From Argopecten irradians (Eukaryota > Mollusca > Bivalvia > Pectinida > Pectinidae), in NCBI RefSeq assembly GCF_041381155.1, contig NC_091138.1:33969604-34033603 (forward strand): a DNA stretch of 64,000 nt, read 5' to 3'. The notes below the pieces were generated by a model. That model was not told the DNA's origin and made no database searches. It saw nothing but the letters and a program-made list of their open reading frames with translations. Each line of letters begins with the position of its first letter. Position 1 is the stretch's first letter. Position numbers and translations under genes: made by a program. Positions 11,269-23,700 of this stretch are shown here, piece after piece.

Positions 11269-12775
11269 GCTTGTTCTGTGGATATAGACTAGCTCACAAT
11301 GGGACGACCAGAATTATAAATACATTAACGTGTTTCATTTCAGATACATTTCATTGGCATTGTCGATTGTATAACGCAACACTGCACTTTTCACCCTGGT
11401 GCTTATTACAGCGTATGAAACAGTGACCATTGCCCTAAGCTGAAGAGACACCATAAATAGAACAGTTCTGGCGATCCCCGCCAGCTAATACAACTACCTG
11501 TAATTATCCATAACCTTGGCCGTCAATAATGGAGCAGGTCTTTTAAATCATACAAGGTTTGTGGTTAGATTCAACATCTTATTGCGTAAACCAAATGGAG
11601 TGGGCCCAAGTTCTAAAAGCCCTCTCCACAACAGTTATGTAATAAAATTGCGAAAGCGACATACCACGGTATACAATTTACAAAACATATTGTATTCTAA
11701 TAAAGAATAGATACATGTACAACAAAAGATAAAGCGAAATTAATAAAACAGGATAAGCATAAAGAAATAACAAGACTGATAAGACGTAGTTGGAGTAATG
11801 AAAAGGTTCAAAAGATTTTGTATAATTGTTTACTGATCATGTTAAGCTATTGCATGTGACGTATTGTCTACATATTCAATAGTTCCATCATCTTATCCAT
11901 TGTCCATCAAATCAAAGGAAGCCCCTTGACAATCAGATTGGCAAATTGAGTGCAAATATATTTCAAATAAATCATTGGTGGTCTTGACATGGCAATCGGG
12001 AAACTCTATTCTATCCTAGATATTTTTATTCGTTAAAACATACCCAATTTGATAAAAATCGATAAAGAAATGAAGCTGACAAACTATACATATATAATAT
12101 TTATTCTATAAATAAAAACAGTGACATTCACATTGACTTTGCCAAAGGTATTTCTATGCTTCATTTATGTGAGATGCTTTTTTTTTTTTTAAATTCATCC
12201 ATTTTTTTATTAAAAAACTGAAAGAAAACAAAATTTGACGGGAAAAAAAAATCTATTTTTAGCAATAGTGACCTTTGTAGTAAATCCCACGACCCCAATG
12301 CCAACCCCCTCCTGTTTAACATAGAAGCTAAAAATGAACAAAAAGTTCTGAATTAATCTATCATATTTTGAAAAAATCACACGGACAATAAAACAATGTC
12401 AAACTATTCTATTTTTAGTAACAGTGACCTATAGTTGACCTCTTAACTACAAATTTAATCTCAGTCCGTTTTAGCTCATAATTTAAACTTGTTGTATGAA
12501 GTCTAAATATAATTCACTAGCTTCTGTAATGCTTTTCTGTGTAGAACGTTGATGAGATTAATTAAGTACTGTCTCTCTATCAATATATATGGTCTGTTGA
12601 CCAATGACGAGCTTCGGGCTATGTACATCTTTCACTATGATATACATATAAATGAATATCGATATTGATAGTCTGCATTCTGCAGCTTAAGGCCTATATA
12701 TGTTACTATATAATAAAACATTTAACAGATATTGTTCATCAGTAGATACTAAAAATAAAAATATCAACAAGGCAT
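11269..12775. other. Intergenic upstream of TLCD4 gene A
   Basis: It contains the presumed promoter and 5' untranslated region of gene A but no element I can define. Short open frames at 11214-11426 and 11516-11710 show no domain. Confidence 0.45.
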
Positions 12776-12868
12776 TCCTTTTCGCTAACGGATCCAATTA
12801 AATAAACAATCCCCTGAAGACGACCTGAAAGGCCTGAAAACGTTAGCGAAAAAGGAATGCAATGTTGA
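12776..12868. repeat. Small palindromic repeat
   Basis: Inverted repeat: CATTCCTTTTCGCTAACG on the left and CGTTAGCGAAAAAGGAATG on the right, enclosing GAAGACGACCTGAAAGGCCT. Probably a MITE. Confidence 0.65.
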
Positions 12869-12923
12869 TATTCTTATATTTATTGTATATATTATATATC
12901 ATCATAATACGTCTTCAATAAAC

Positions 12924-13147
12924 AGTCTGAAGAGCTCCCTTGAATGGGGCGAAAGCACTCACTAGTCAGTCGTTATTGTTTTTATTTCTTATAGATTTCG
13001 TCCGTAAGGATTTTTCTTTAAATTTATCATATATATATATAAATTAATAAATTTGAAAAAAATCCTTACAGACGAAATCTATAAGATATAAAAACAATAA
13101 CGACTGACTAGTGAGCGCTTTCGCCCCATTCAAAGGACCTCTTCATA
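12924..13147. mobile_element. Long-hairpin MITE
   Basis: Two arms of about 100 bp are near-perfect inverted repeats around an AT-rich loop. The left arm contains TTGAATGGGGCGAAAGCACT, CTAGTCAGTCGTTATTG and GATTTCGTCCGTAAGGATT; the right arm carries their reverse complements ending GAGCGCTTTCGCCCCATTCA. No coding content. Confidence 0.8.
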
Positions 13148-13261
13148 CTTTTATTACTTATATAAATGAATTTTAGTACAGTAGTGTCTGGTGGGGGTAT
13201 ATGATAAAGCAACCCCACCACTCATTGCATTTCCCCCCACATAAACATTATGAATTATATC

Positions 13262-13343
13262 GATGAATTACAAATATCTATTGTGATAATTCGTACTGTG
13301 ATGAATTACAAATATCTATTGTGATAATTCGTACTGTGATAAT
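13262..13343. repeat. 41-bp direct repeat, two copies
   Basis: GATGAATTACAAATATCTAT followed by TGTGATAATTCGTACTGT occurs twice in tandem. Confidence 0.85.
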
Positions 13344-13383
13344 TTATTAGTTTCAACGTGTCTTATAAGTGGACGTATTTTAT

Positions 13384-14030
13384 AGTGATACATGTACAGT
13401 ATGTATTATATTTTTATAAAATATCGTGCATTCGACACAGCCAGGGAGATACTCTCTCTGCCTCCTTCCCCAACTCTCTAATGGCTGTCTTCCAGTCTTC
13501 CCCTCTCTCCACGTGATACCGACGGCACCAAACATCCTCCAGCATGACTGGCTGAGGAATCCTCGGCAGCCTACCTCCACTAAGAAGTTCCACGCCTACC
13601 AGCCTATTCTTACGCATTCATCTACCAATTCGATCGGCATACTTTGTGTGTTTCCGCTCATGGGCAAATTCACACCAGATTTCCCAGGGCACAGTCAGTT
13701 CCGCCATGACCAGTTTCTTCTTGCAAGCAGATAACAACACTATGTCTGGCCTTGGTGATGTCTCCACCATCTCCAGCGAGGCGAACTTGCCTTCCATGTA
13801 GACACCCATATCACAGTCTCCTGCACATCCTAGAATGCCTAGGGTGGTCTTACTAGCTGTGTTTGTCTTTCCATTTGAAACTGGATCCATGTTGGTCCTT
13901 TCTGCACTCCATTTGCATTCTTCCTCTCTGTTTCAAAGGTGTCTAAGCACCTGGTCATGCCTCCATGTGTATCGCCCTTGAGCAAGTGCCACATCACACG
14001 AAAGGATGCGCTCTATGCTTCCGACCGTGT
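13384..14030 (-). pseudogene. Non-LTR retrotransposon fragment, region downstream of reverse transcriptase
   Basis: The minus strand shows consecutive pieces of a protein segment seen at the C-terminus of many retroelement polyproteins: ALAQGRYTWRHDQVLRHL, then SPRPDIVLLSACKK, LVMAELTVPWEIW, ERKHTKYAD, and in another frame VEVGCRGFLSQSCWRMFG. A stop after RHL and a frame change near 13617 show it is dead. The reverse transcriptase itself is absent, so this is a truncated insertion. Assignment is from recalled family motifs. Confidence 0.72.
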
Positions 14031-14305
14031 CTCACTGCTGACTTATTATATCATGTTGTCATACCTTTATTGGAAACATCTTGATTTATGAAATTATGTT
14101 TATTAAATCCCAACTACACATGACTCAAGATGGGATAATGTTATAAAAAAAAAAAAAGATTAAATTTCAAATCAGATGTCGTTCATCAAAACCATAAACC
14201 AACTTTCTGTCGCAGGTACTGAATTTTGCGATTTCCATATTTTCAAAACAAACTCGCGAATATTAACATTTGGGAAATCAAACAATAAATAAAAAACTAT
14301 GATTA

Positions 14306-14392
14306 AAATAATGATGTAGATATCAATTGACGAAGATAAACTTTCGCGAATTTATGTAGATATCAATTGACGAAGATAAACTTTCGCGAATT
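14306..14392. repeat. 43-bp direct repeat, two copies
   Basis: ATGTAGATATCAATTGACGA followed by AGATAAACTTTCGCGAATTT occurs twice in tandem. Confidence 0.85.
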
Positions 14393-15092
14393 TACTTGGA
14401 TCGCAAAAATTAAAAAGTAAATCGTACGTGAAAGAAAATTGTTTTACAGTAAACCTTCTCTGTTCATTTCCATTGTTTTCTTTTTTCATTCCTACCATAC
14501 TTCATCTCATTTCAGATATATATAGTAACGACATTTCTCCACATTATCCGTCCGGTACAGAGTTAGAGCGCTGACTCTCAATTGATACCAACGACATTTG
14601 CGATCATTATATATATTTCTAGCCTTTTGATATGTTACTTTCCTCTTCACTAGTCCATACCCATGTCAACAGTTTTTTTTAGATTATGGAAACTAAAATT
14701 TCCTCTTGACGGAAATATAATGTCTAAAAAAGTGTCTGATAGAGAAATAATGCATCTTTTCGGAGGCTGATGACAAAACACATACTAACTGGCATCATGT
14801 AACCTAAATACATTATAGACGTAGTCCTGATCTGCAAAATACTAACATCTTACCCAAACAAAGATGGGCAAACAAAGGGCAAACGAGAATTGAGAGTATT
14901 TCAACACTCTACATAGAAAATTGCTGTTGCCAACTGCGTTCATACTACCGCTTATGTATTCAAAATGAAGATCAATTCTTGAAATATTGTAAAACACCAG
15001 TGGGTAAACGAGAAAGAGAGTTAATTTATTTTTGACCTTGGTCAAACACTTCAGCCACAGTAACTAAATACTTCATTATCTAATATCCCTCT

Positions 15093-15262
15093 TTGCATAT
15101 TACAGAGTTAGCTCCCTTGCGGGTAGGTATCGATTATTAGGTCATTATTTGTGAGCGCAATCCACGTCGTTTTCTCCGAAACGTATGACGTTACGCTCGC
15201 AAACACATGACGTCACAATCAATACCTACCCGCAAGTGCAGATAACTCTGTAATATGCAAAT
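15093..15262. mobile_element. Palindromic MITE, TTGCGGGTAGGTAT family
   Basis: The ends are inverted repeats: TTTGCATATTACAGAGTTAG, then CTTGCGGGTAGGTATCGAT on the left, mirrored by ATCAATACCTACCCGCAAG and ending TAACTCTGTAATATGCAAA on the right. The middle holds CACGTCGTTTTC and TGACGTCA. Related copies are at 29391-29543, 38290-38789, 44170-44668 and 50214-50387. Confidence 0.82.
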
Positions 15263-15289
15263 TTGGAATAGGATTTTACATGAGTTTTC

Positions 15290-15400
15290 ATTTCATATGA
15301 GGTTTTATGAAACAAGTCTATGAATTTTTATTTTTGCGAGCCTTGGCGAGCAAAAATTAAAACTTCGAGACGAGTTTCATTAAATCTCATAAGATATGAA
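15290..15400. repeat. Imperfect palindrome
   Basis: Left arm TATGAGGTTTTATGAAACAA, right arm GTTTCATTAAATCTCATA, enclosing GCGAGCCTTGGCGAGCAAAA. Likely a MITE remnant. Confidence 0.5.
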
Positions 15401-17761
15401 CACAAATTTAAAGTAAGATACTTTTTATCGCATAACTACAAATACCTACATAACAAAGAATTTACGTCAAAATAAATTCCGAAAATCCAGCAGAAGCCGC
15501 CATTTTTTCCCGTCGTCATCGTAATCCTGACATCACGTCATTTTTTTCTGACGTCATTTCATTGTTTCTGTCTGACGTCGTAATGAATTTCTGGCCAATG
15601 AAAATCGCTCCATGTCATATTACACTAGTGGCATACGCAAAAACATTACACGGACGACATCACTGGATATCAGGCGGATTATGTGATAAACAGAAATATG
15701 TTGCAATCTTGTATAAAATATGTACCAGATTTTTTTTCGAAGTAAATTTTCAATATCCTTCATGAATATAACATCATTAATGATTTCCTGTTTGTTTTTG
15801 TATTATCAACGAGGTGGCATTCATGTTATACTTAAGGATAAAAATCTTGCTTTATGACTTTTAGTTTATGAGATGATAAACCTAATGGAGCAAGAGGTAA
15901 ATTGCGTAAACGCGAAACAATATTTTCTTTGAACAATAAAACCAACAGAACGACAGATACATTCTTTTACCGTGAGTTATTCGCCGTCAAAATTATACTG
16001 CCGTCATGTTTATCCATGCACAACAGCCATTCAGAAAAAGCGCGCCGTTGACTGCAGCTTAATCTCGGCTTTTCCCCAGGACATCCCAAAAAGTTCCTAT
16101 AATTCGGTTATTTTAAATAGCAACAACACATTTGAAAATTTAATCTGTTTTATTGTATGTCACCGATTGTTTCTTACATGTGTTATTTGTAAACAGCAAT
16201 CTGATTAAAACCAACTCTTCAATACACTCACGCTATCGGGTTTTCTCAGATCTTCATTGTTAAGCGTACTGGTTTTAATCAGATTGTCGTAAACAGTGAT
16301 TTTGTGAAATATCAAAAGAAGTAGTCAATGTTTACATGTACAAATTGTAGTCATACGCACTGAATCGGGTCACGTTTCCGCACTCAAGTTATCTGTATCG
16401 TTAAATAGATCTGCCCCAACTTAGTATATCGGCAATTGTAAGTATTGTTACATAAACCGCAGTTGTATGCCTAAGTTTTATTTACATGTAAATACAAATG
16501 ATTTTTCTATTTTTATAAATCCTAGAGATACAACATGTTTATTAGACTCTTACTTTCACCATTGATGACTTAAAATTCCCAATATCAAAGACCCTGGACA
16601 CTTTTTTTTCAAACTAGACAATATAACCTTTGTAAAATACAGCTTTTAATAGTTAATTTAATAGCAGTAATAACTTTTTATTTATTTTTTTTTTCAAAAG
16701 TTTTCAATGTGTAAAAGTTACATCAGACATTAGCACACTCATTCATCATCATCATACATATACCCACTCAATGTACAACGTCATTCAATAACCATCATAT
16801 CCCACAGTAGCAAACTATATATTATAATTATCGCCACTCAATAAACAGCATCACCCTAGCTACAGTAATGCACATTAACATCATCACTCCATTTGCATCA
16901 TCATCACAATTATCATCATTACAAAACTGAACAAATAATGTAAACATTTGCAACACTACCAGTTTTTCCCACTTTTTTCAATTCTTATCAAACCTTTCTT
17001 TGGCAGCATCAACTTTACTAGTTACTGTATTTTTGTGTCCTATAGTGTTCATTGATAGTGTTAATAAAAGTATTTACATTTATGGAGTTATTAAAACTGA
17101 AGGGAATAACGAGTGCGTCTAAAAGATTTTCAAAATTATAAAGAAGGTTCTGAACCTATTGGCATTCCCACAGTACATGTATACTAGTCTCAGTCTCAGA
17201 ATTACAGAGAACACATAATGGAGAAATAACAACACGAGATTTACATAGCAGAGAGTTTGTAGTAAGAATATAATGATTCCCTCTATACTTAAACCACTGA
17301 AGCTTTGTGTTTTTAGTTATAGTGAAGGGAAGTTTGAAAAATGTATTCCAAGTAGGATTATCTTTATCAGGAGTCCTATTCCATTTTTTCTGCCCAGTTA
17401 GAATTACATTGTGTTTAGAAGTGTTTATATCCTTTCTACTTCATTAGAAATAATTCCAGGTTAATTGGGGTGTAAGGATGTACAACATCAGCATATATGG
17501 GAGAGCCGAATTGTAGCAATGTTTCTTAACTGAGGATACTTAGATATTGTAGAAAATTACTGTGAATTAATCAAAGGTACAAAAGTACCAGTAACTTTAT
17601 CCTTCACTAGATCTTGTATCACTAAACTGCTTTTTGATACCAGTCATTCATAAAAATATATTTTTCCTTAAGCCTTGAAAACTTCACTAGACTTGAACAC
17701 GTCAAATTAAGATGGCTTACAGTATTTTAGTTGTTGTTACAAGCAAATTGTTGTTGAACTT
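15401..17761. other. Intergenic between TLCD4 genes A and B
   Basis: AT-rich, with no gene recognised. A small inverted repeat at 16199-16288 has arms ATCTGATTAAAACCA and TGGTTTTAATCAGAT. Open frames at 15562-15765 and 15972-16208 have no domain. Confidence 0.5.
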
Positions 17762-20700
17762 TTACGTCTTGCTGATTCCGTTTACAATTTCGCAGGAACT
17801 AGAACGCGATCCTTTGCAGACACTTTTGATGATGCCTATACCCCAAAGCACATTCAATACGTCTAAGGGCACACAGGTAATTATCATTACGTACAGTTTA
17901 TTTCCTAGGAGGGCAAAATCTTCTGACCCAATATACGTGTATACGGTATACCAGTAAAATGGTATAGAAAATATCCTGGTGAGTATAAAAGTGACCGCCG
18001 CTATACGACGGTGCAGGACGTACATTGTACTGGACCTGTCAACGTTTGCTTTATCAAACATCCACCTGAAATAGATAAAAATATCGTCCTTAGTACCAGA
18101 AAAACATACGGGGTAATAACGAACAAAATGTAACGCATGCGAATTCTGCAGATGTCGAAAATGACATATTTCTTTTGCTAAATAATGTCGATTTGCCACA
18201 TTCAATCACTGGAAAGAGTAAAACGAGGCCTTACTTTTAATGGCACTATTTTAAGTGATGTTTTGAACCATCAAGTATTGTATTAAACGTAGACAATGGA
18301 CGGTCCTCATGTTGTCTACACGATTATCAGTATATTATAGATAATATAATTACCTTGTCGATAATCAATAAGTTATACACAATAGAAATACATACATAAT
18401 AGAATTACCGTGTCGATAATCAATATGTTATACAGTCAAACCTCGATGTATCGAAGTTCAAGGGACCGTCAGAAAAACTTCGAAACAACGAGACTTCGAA
18501 TTATTCGTGGTTGAAATTAGACCGATGTTGGTTTTTTTACCATGACCAACTGTGGTAGTTGTGTACATGTCGTCTCCGTTCCGTAAACTTTATAATCATT
18601 ATATCACATAATAGTGTCAGTTACCTAAGAGTCTATAACAAATGGTCCATGAAAAAAGTTCGATACATCGAGAACTTCGATTCATAAAACTTCGATTCAT
18701 ACATGGGTTAGTTAGTAATGTTATATAGTGAAGAAATTCGGGACCAGGCAAAGAGTTCGATACAGCTAGAAATTCGATTCATCGAAGTTCGAATCATCGA
18801 GGTTTGACTGTACATAATAGAATTACCTTGTCGATAATCAATATGTTATACATAATATAATTACCTTGTCGATAATCAATATGTTATACATTAGAATTAC
18901 CTTGTCGATAATCAATATGTTATACATAATATAATTACCTTGTCGATAATCAATATGTTATACATAATAGAATTACCTTGTCGATAATCAATATGTTATA
19001 CATAATAGAATTACCTTGTCGATAATCAATATGTTATACATAATAGAATTACCTTGTCGATAATCAATAAATTATACACAATAGAATTACATACATAGTA
19101 GAATTACCTAGTAGTTAATCAATATGGTTTACATGATAGAATTACATACATAGTAGAATAACTCAGTAGATAATCAATATGTTATACATAATATAATTAC
19201 CTAGTCGATAATCAATATGTTATAGATTATATAATTACCTAGTCGGATAATCAATATATTATAGATTATATAATTACCTTGTCGATAATCAATATATTAT
19301 AGATTATATAATTACCTTGTCGATAATCAATATATTATAGATTATATAATTACCTAGTCGATAATCAATATATTATAGATTATATAATTACCTAGTCGAT
19401 AATCAATATATTATAGATTATATAATTACCTTGTCGATAATCAATATATAATAGATTATATAATTACCTAGTCGATAATCAATATATTATAGATTATATA
19501 ATTACCGTATATTTACAAAAGCTGTTGATAGTACTGTCATGAGTCTAAAGTTGGCGAAATAAGGCATCACGCCATAAGTCTGAAAAATGGAATACCATGT
19601 TCATCAGAAAACAAAGTAAAACAATGACTTCTATGTTCATAGAGATGATCTTACATACGTGGATATGTAAAAATATGAAATTAATCAAACGAATTCAATA
19701 CTGTGTCTGTACTTCGAGTCTTTAGGTACATGAATATGCCATATCAATTACAGATCTTATTAAATTCTTAAGGACTATTATATGCGCTTGTTCATTGGGC
19801 GCAAATTTATGAATATTGTTTTAGAATATTATTTATTGCGGCTTACATAACAAGTGGATAAGAAACGACGCCAGTGTGATTTACACCAGGGACCGAAGAT
19901 GTCTGAATGAGTAATCTAATTTACTAGAATGAATGATCTAACTTACTGGAATGAGTGATATAACTAACTAGAATGAGTGTTATAACTTACTAGAATGAGT
20001 GATATAACTTACTAGAATGAGTGATATAACTAACTAGAATGAGTGTTATAACTTACTAGAATGAGTGATATAACTTACTAGAATGAGTGTTATAACTAAC
20101 TAGAATGAGTACAAGTAATATAACTAACTAGAATGAGTGATCTAACTTACTAGAATGAGTGATCTAACTTACTAGAATGAGTGATCTAACTAACTAGAAT
20201 GAGTACAAGGATCTAACTAACTAGAATGAGTACAAGTAATATAACTTACTAGAATGAGTGATATAACTTACTAGAATTAGTAATATGACTTACTAGAATG
20301 AGTGATATAACTAACTAGAATGAGTGATCTAACTTACTAGAATGAGTGATATAACTTACTAGAATGAGTGATCTTACTTACTAGAATGAGTGATATAACT
20401 TACTAGAATGAGTAATATAACTTACTAGAATGAGTGATATAACTTACTAGAATGAGTAATCTAACTTACTAGAATGAGTGATCTAACTAACTAGAATGAG
20501 TGATCTAACTTACTAGAATGAGTGATCTAACTTACTAGAATGAGTGATATAACTTACTAGAATGAGTGATATAACTTACTAGAATGAGTGATATAACTTA
20601 CTAGAATGAGTAATATAACTAACTAGAATGAGTGATCTAACTAACTAGAATGAGTGATCTTACTTACTAGAATGAGTGATATAACTTACTAGAATGAGTG

Positions 20701-23700
20701 ATCTTACTTACTATAAGGAGTGATCTAACTTACAAGAATGAGTGATATAACTTACTAGAATGAGTAATATAACTTACTAGAATGAGTAATATAACTTACT
20801 AGAATGAGTGATATAACTCACTAGAATGAGTGATCTAACTTACTAGAATGAGTGATCTAACTTACTAGAATGAGTGATCTAACTTACTAGAATGAGTGAT
20901 ATAACTTACTAGAATGAGTGATCTAACTTACTAGAATGAGTGATCTAACTTACTAGAATGAGTGATATAACTTACTAGAATGAGTAATCTAACTGACTAG
21001 AATGAGTGATCTAACTTACTAGAATGAGTGATATAACTAACTAGAATGAGTGATCTAACTTACTAGAATGAGTGATCTAACTTACTAGAATGAGTGATAT
21101 AACTTACTAGAATGAGTGATATAACTTACTAGAATGAGTGATCTAACTTACTAGAATGAGTGATATAACTTACTAGAATGAGTGATCTAACTTACTAGAA
21201 TGAGTGATATAACTTACTAGAATGAGTAATCTAACTTACTAGAATGAGTGATCTAACTTACTAGAATGAGTGATATAACTTACTAGAATGAGTGATATAA
21301 CTTACTAGAATGAGTGATCTAACTTACTAGAATGAGTGATATAACTTACTAGAATGAGTGATATAACTTACTAGAATGAGTGATATAACTAACTAGAATG
21401 AGTGATATAACTTATCTAGAATGAGTGATATAACTTACTATAATGAGTGATATAACTTACTAGAATGAGTGATCTAACTTACTAGAATGAGTGATCTAAC
21501 TTACTAGAATGAGTGATATAACTTACTAGAATGAGTAATATAACTTACTAGAATGAGTGATCTAACTTACTAGAATGAGTGATATAACTTACTAGAATGA
21601 GTGATCTAACTTACTAGAATGAGTGATATAACTAACTAGAATGAGTGATATAACTAACTAGAATGAGTGATCTTACTTACTAGAATGAGTGATATAACTT
21701 ACTAGAATGAGTGATCTAACTTACTAGAATGAGTAATATAACTAACTAGAATGAGTGATATAACTTACTAGAATGAGTAATATAACTAACTAGAATATAA
21801 GACTCTTTCATATGTACACATGGAGGATAGGGGTATTCCACCCGAGGGGTCAGAAAATGTGGTAAAACCCGAGGCTTGCCGAGGGTTTTACCACATTTTC
21901 TGACCCCGAGGGTGGAATACCCCTATCCTCCATGTGTACATATGAAAGAGTCTTTTTCTCTCATATCATTACCAAATTTCCGTTAAAATACCTGCCGGTC
22001 CATCATTTTACTTCATTTTTCCGATTTTTTATTACATAATTTTATGCTAAAACAATAAGATATCCTTGAAAAGCATACCCGTTTTTGGCAAACTGAAAGT
22101 TTGCGGACAAAATAAGATCCTTTTGTTGTATCTTATCTGGGTGAATGTATAATTATCTTAAAAATATTTCGCGGCCTGACCGACTTTTTTCCTGTACCCG
22201 ATCACATGGTACACGTTTACGTACATCCGCGAAATATATAGCGCCAATGTACAAAACATAAAACAATCAAAGAGAAAAGATTGATTTTGTGTGACACATG
22301 TATTTCAGTTCTAACTACAACATTGTTGTCATTTTGAAGAAACGTAGCGGTAATTTTCACTGTTTTGTCACTTCAGTCAAAGCACTGCGTCATACGTGAC
22401 GTCACGACTTTCGTCGGAATTCCATTCATATATTGGCGGTCAAGGCTACTCCGAGTCGCTCTCGATCACCATGATCAGACGATGTTTTGATTTAGGAGCT
22501 TGTTTTGTTGTATCAACATTTTTCACAGTTGTTCATATGGGATCCAGCGAACATGATTTCGATACGAGTGTCCGACCTTTGTTGTGATACAGGATTGTAC
22601 GTAACGTATTTAAACGTGATTCTTGTTTAGAAGCGAAGCGGAGGACTGTTCTCGCTCAGATGGTAGGCTATCGTACGTTAACTATAATATGTGGTTTTCA
22701 GGTTCGACAGCATGTTTGAAATCATAAATTTGTGTCTATCATTCAGAGTTCTATAATCATTTAGCGATTGTGTGTGTTGTCAGTAAGTTAACAGAAACAT
22801 GCAGGCTACAGTACGGGACATGATAGTCGGTCATTTTTGGACTTGACGTGACACAGGGGCACGGAACATATTCATTAATGATTACGCCTAGTAGATATAC
22901 ATAAACTTCATATTCTAATAGGATACGATGCACGCATGATCAAAATATTATATATATTAACAGCATTTACGTGCCCCTATGCAACAGGTAGGCCTAGATG
23001 GCATATTTCAACAGTTGTCTCCATGTAACACAAATTAATCCGCGCACGTGAAATGCCATGTAAGATAGATTTATCTTACATAGCTATCTTACATGGGCAA
23101 ACTCTATATAGCATAGCCTGATATGAGAGAATGAGTGATCTTACTTACTAGAATGAGTAATATAACTTACTAGAACGAGTAATATAACTAACTAGAATGA
23201 GTGATATAACTTACTAGAATGAGTAATATAACTAACTAGAATGAGTGATCTTACTTACTAGAATGAGTGTTATAACTTACTAGAATGAGTAATATAACTA
23301 ACTAGAATGAGTGATCTTACTTACTAGAATGAGTAATATAACTTACTAGAATGAGTAATATGACTTACTATAATGAGTGATATAACTTACTAGAATGAGT
23401 TATATAACTAACTAGAATGAGTGATCTTACTTACTAGAATGAGTGATCTAACTTACTAGAATGAGTGATCTTACTTACTAGAATGAGTACAAGTGATATA
23501 ACTTACTAGAATGAGTGATATAACTAACTAGAATGAGTGATATAACTTACTAGAATGAGTGATATAACTTACTAGAATGAGTGATATAACTTACTAGAAT
23601 GAGTAATATAACTTACTAGAATGAGTGATATAACTAACTAGAATGAGTGATCTAACTTACTAGAATGAGTGATATAACTAACTAGAATGAGTAATATAAC

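Noticed and set aside
13426..13734. 102-codon plus-strand open frame
   Set aside because: It is antisense to the retroelement fragment read on the minus strand and has no domain.
22396..22587. 63-codon frame inside the insertion in the minisatellite
   Set aside because: No domain, no transposase motif and no supporting context.
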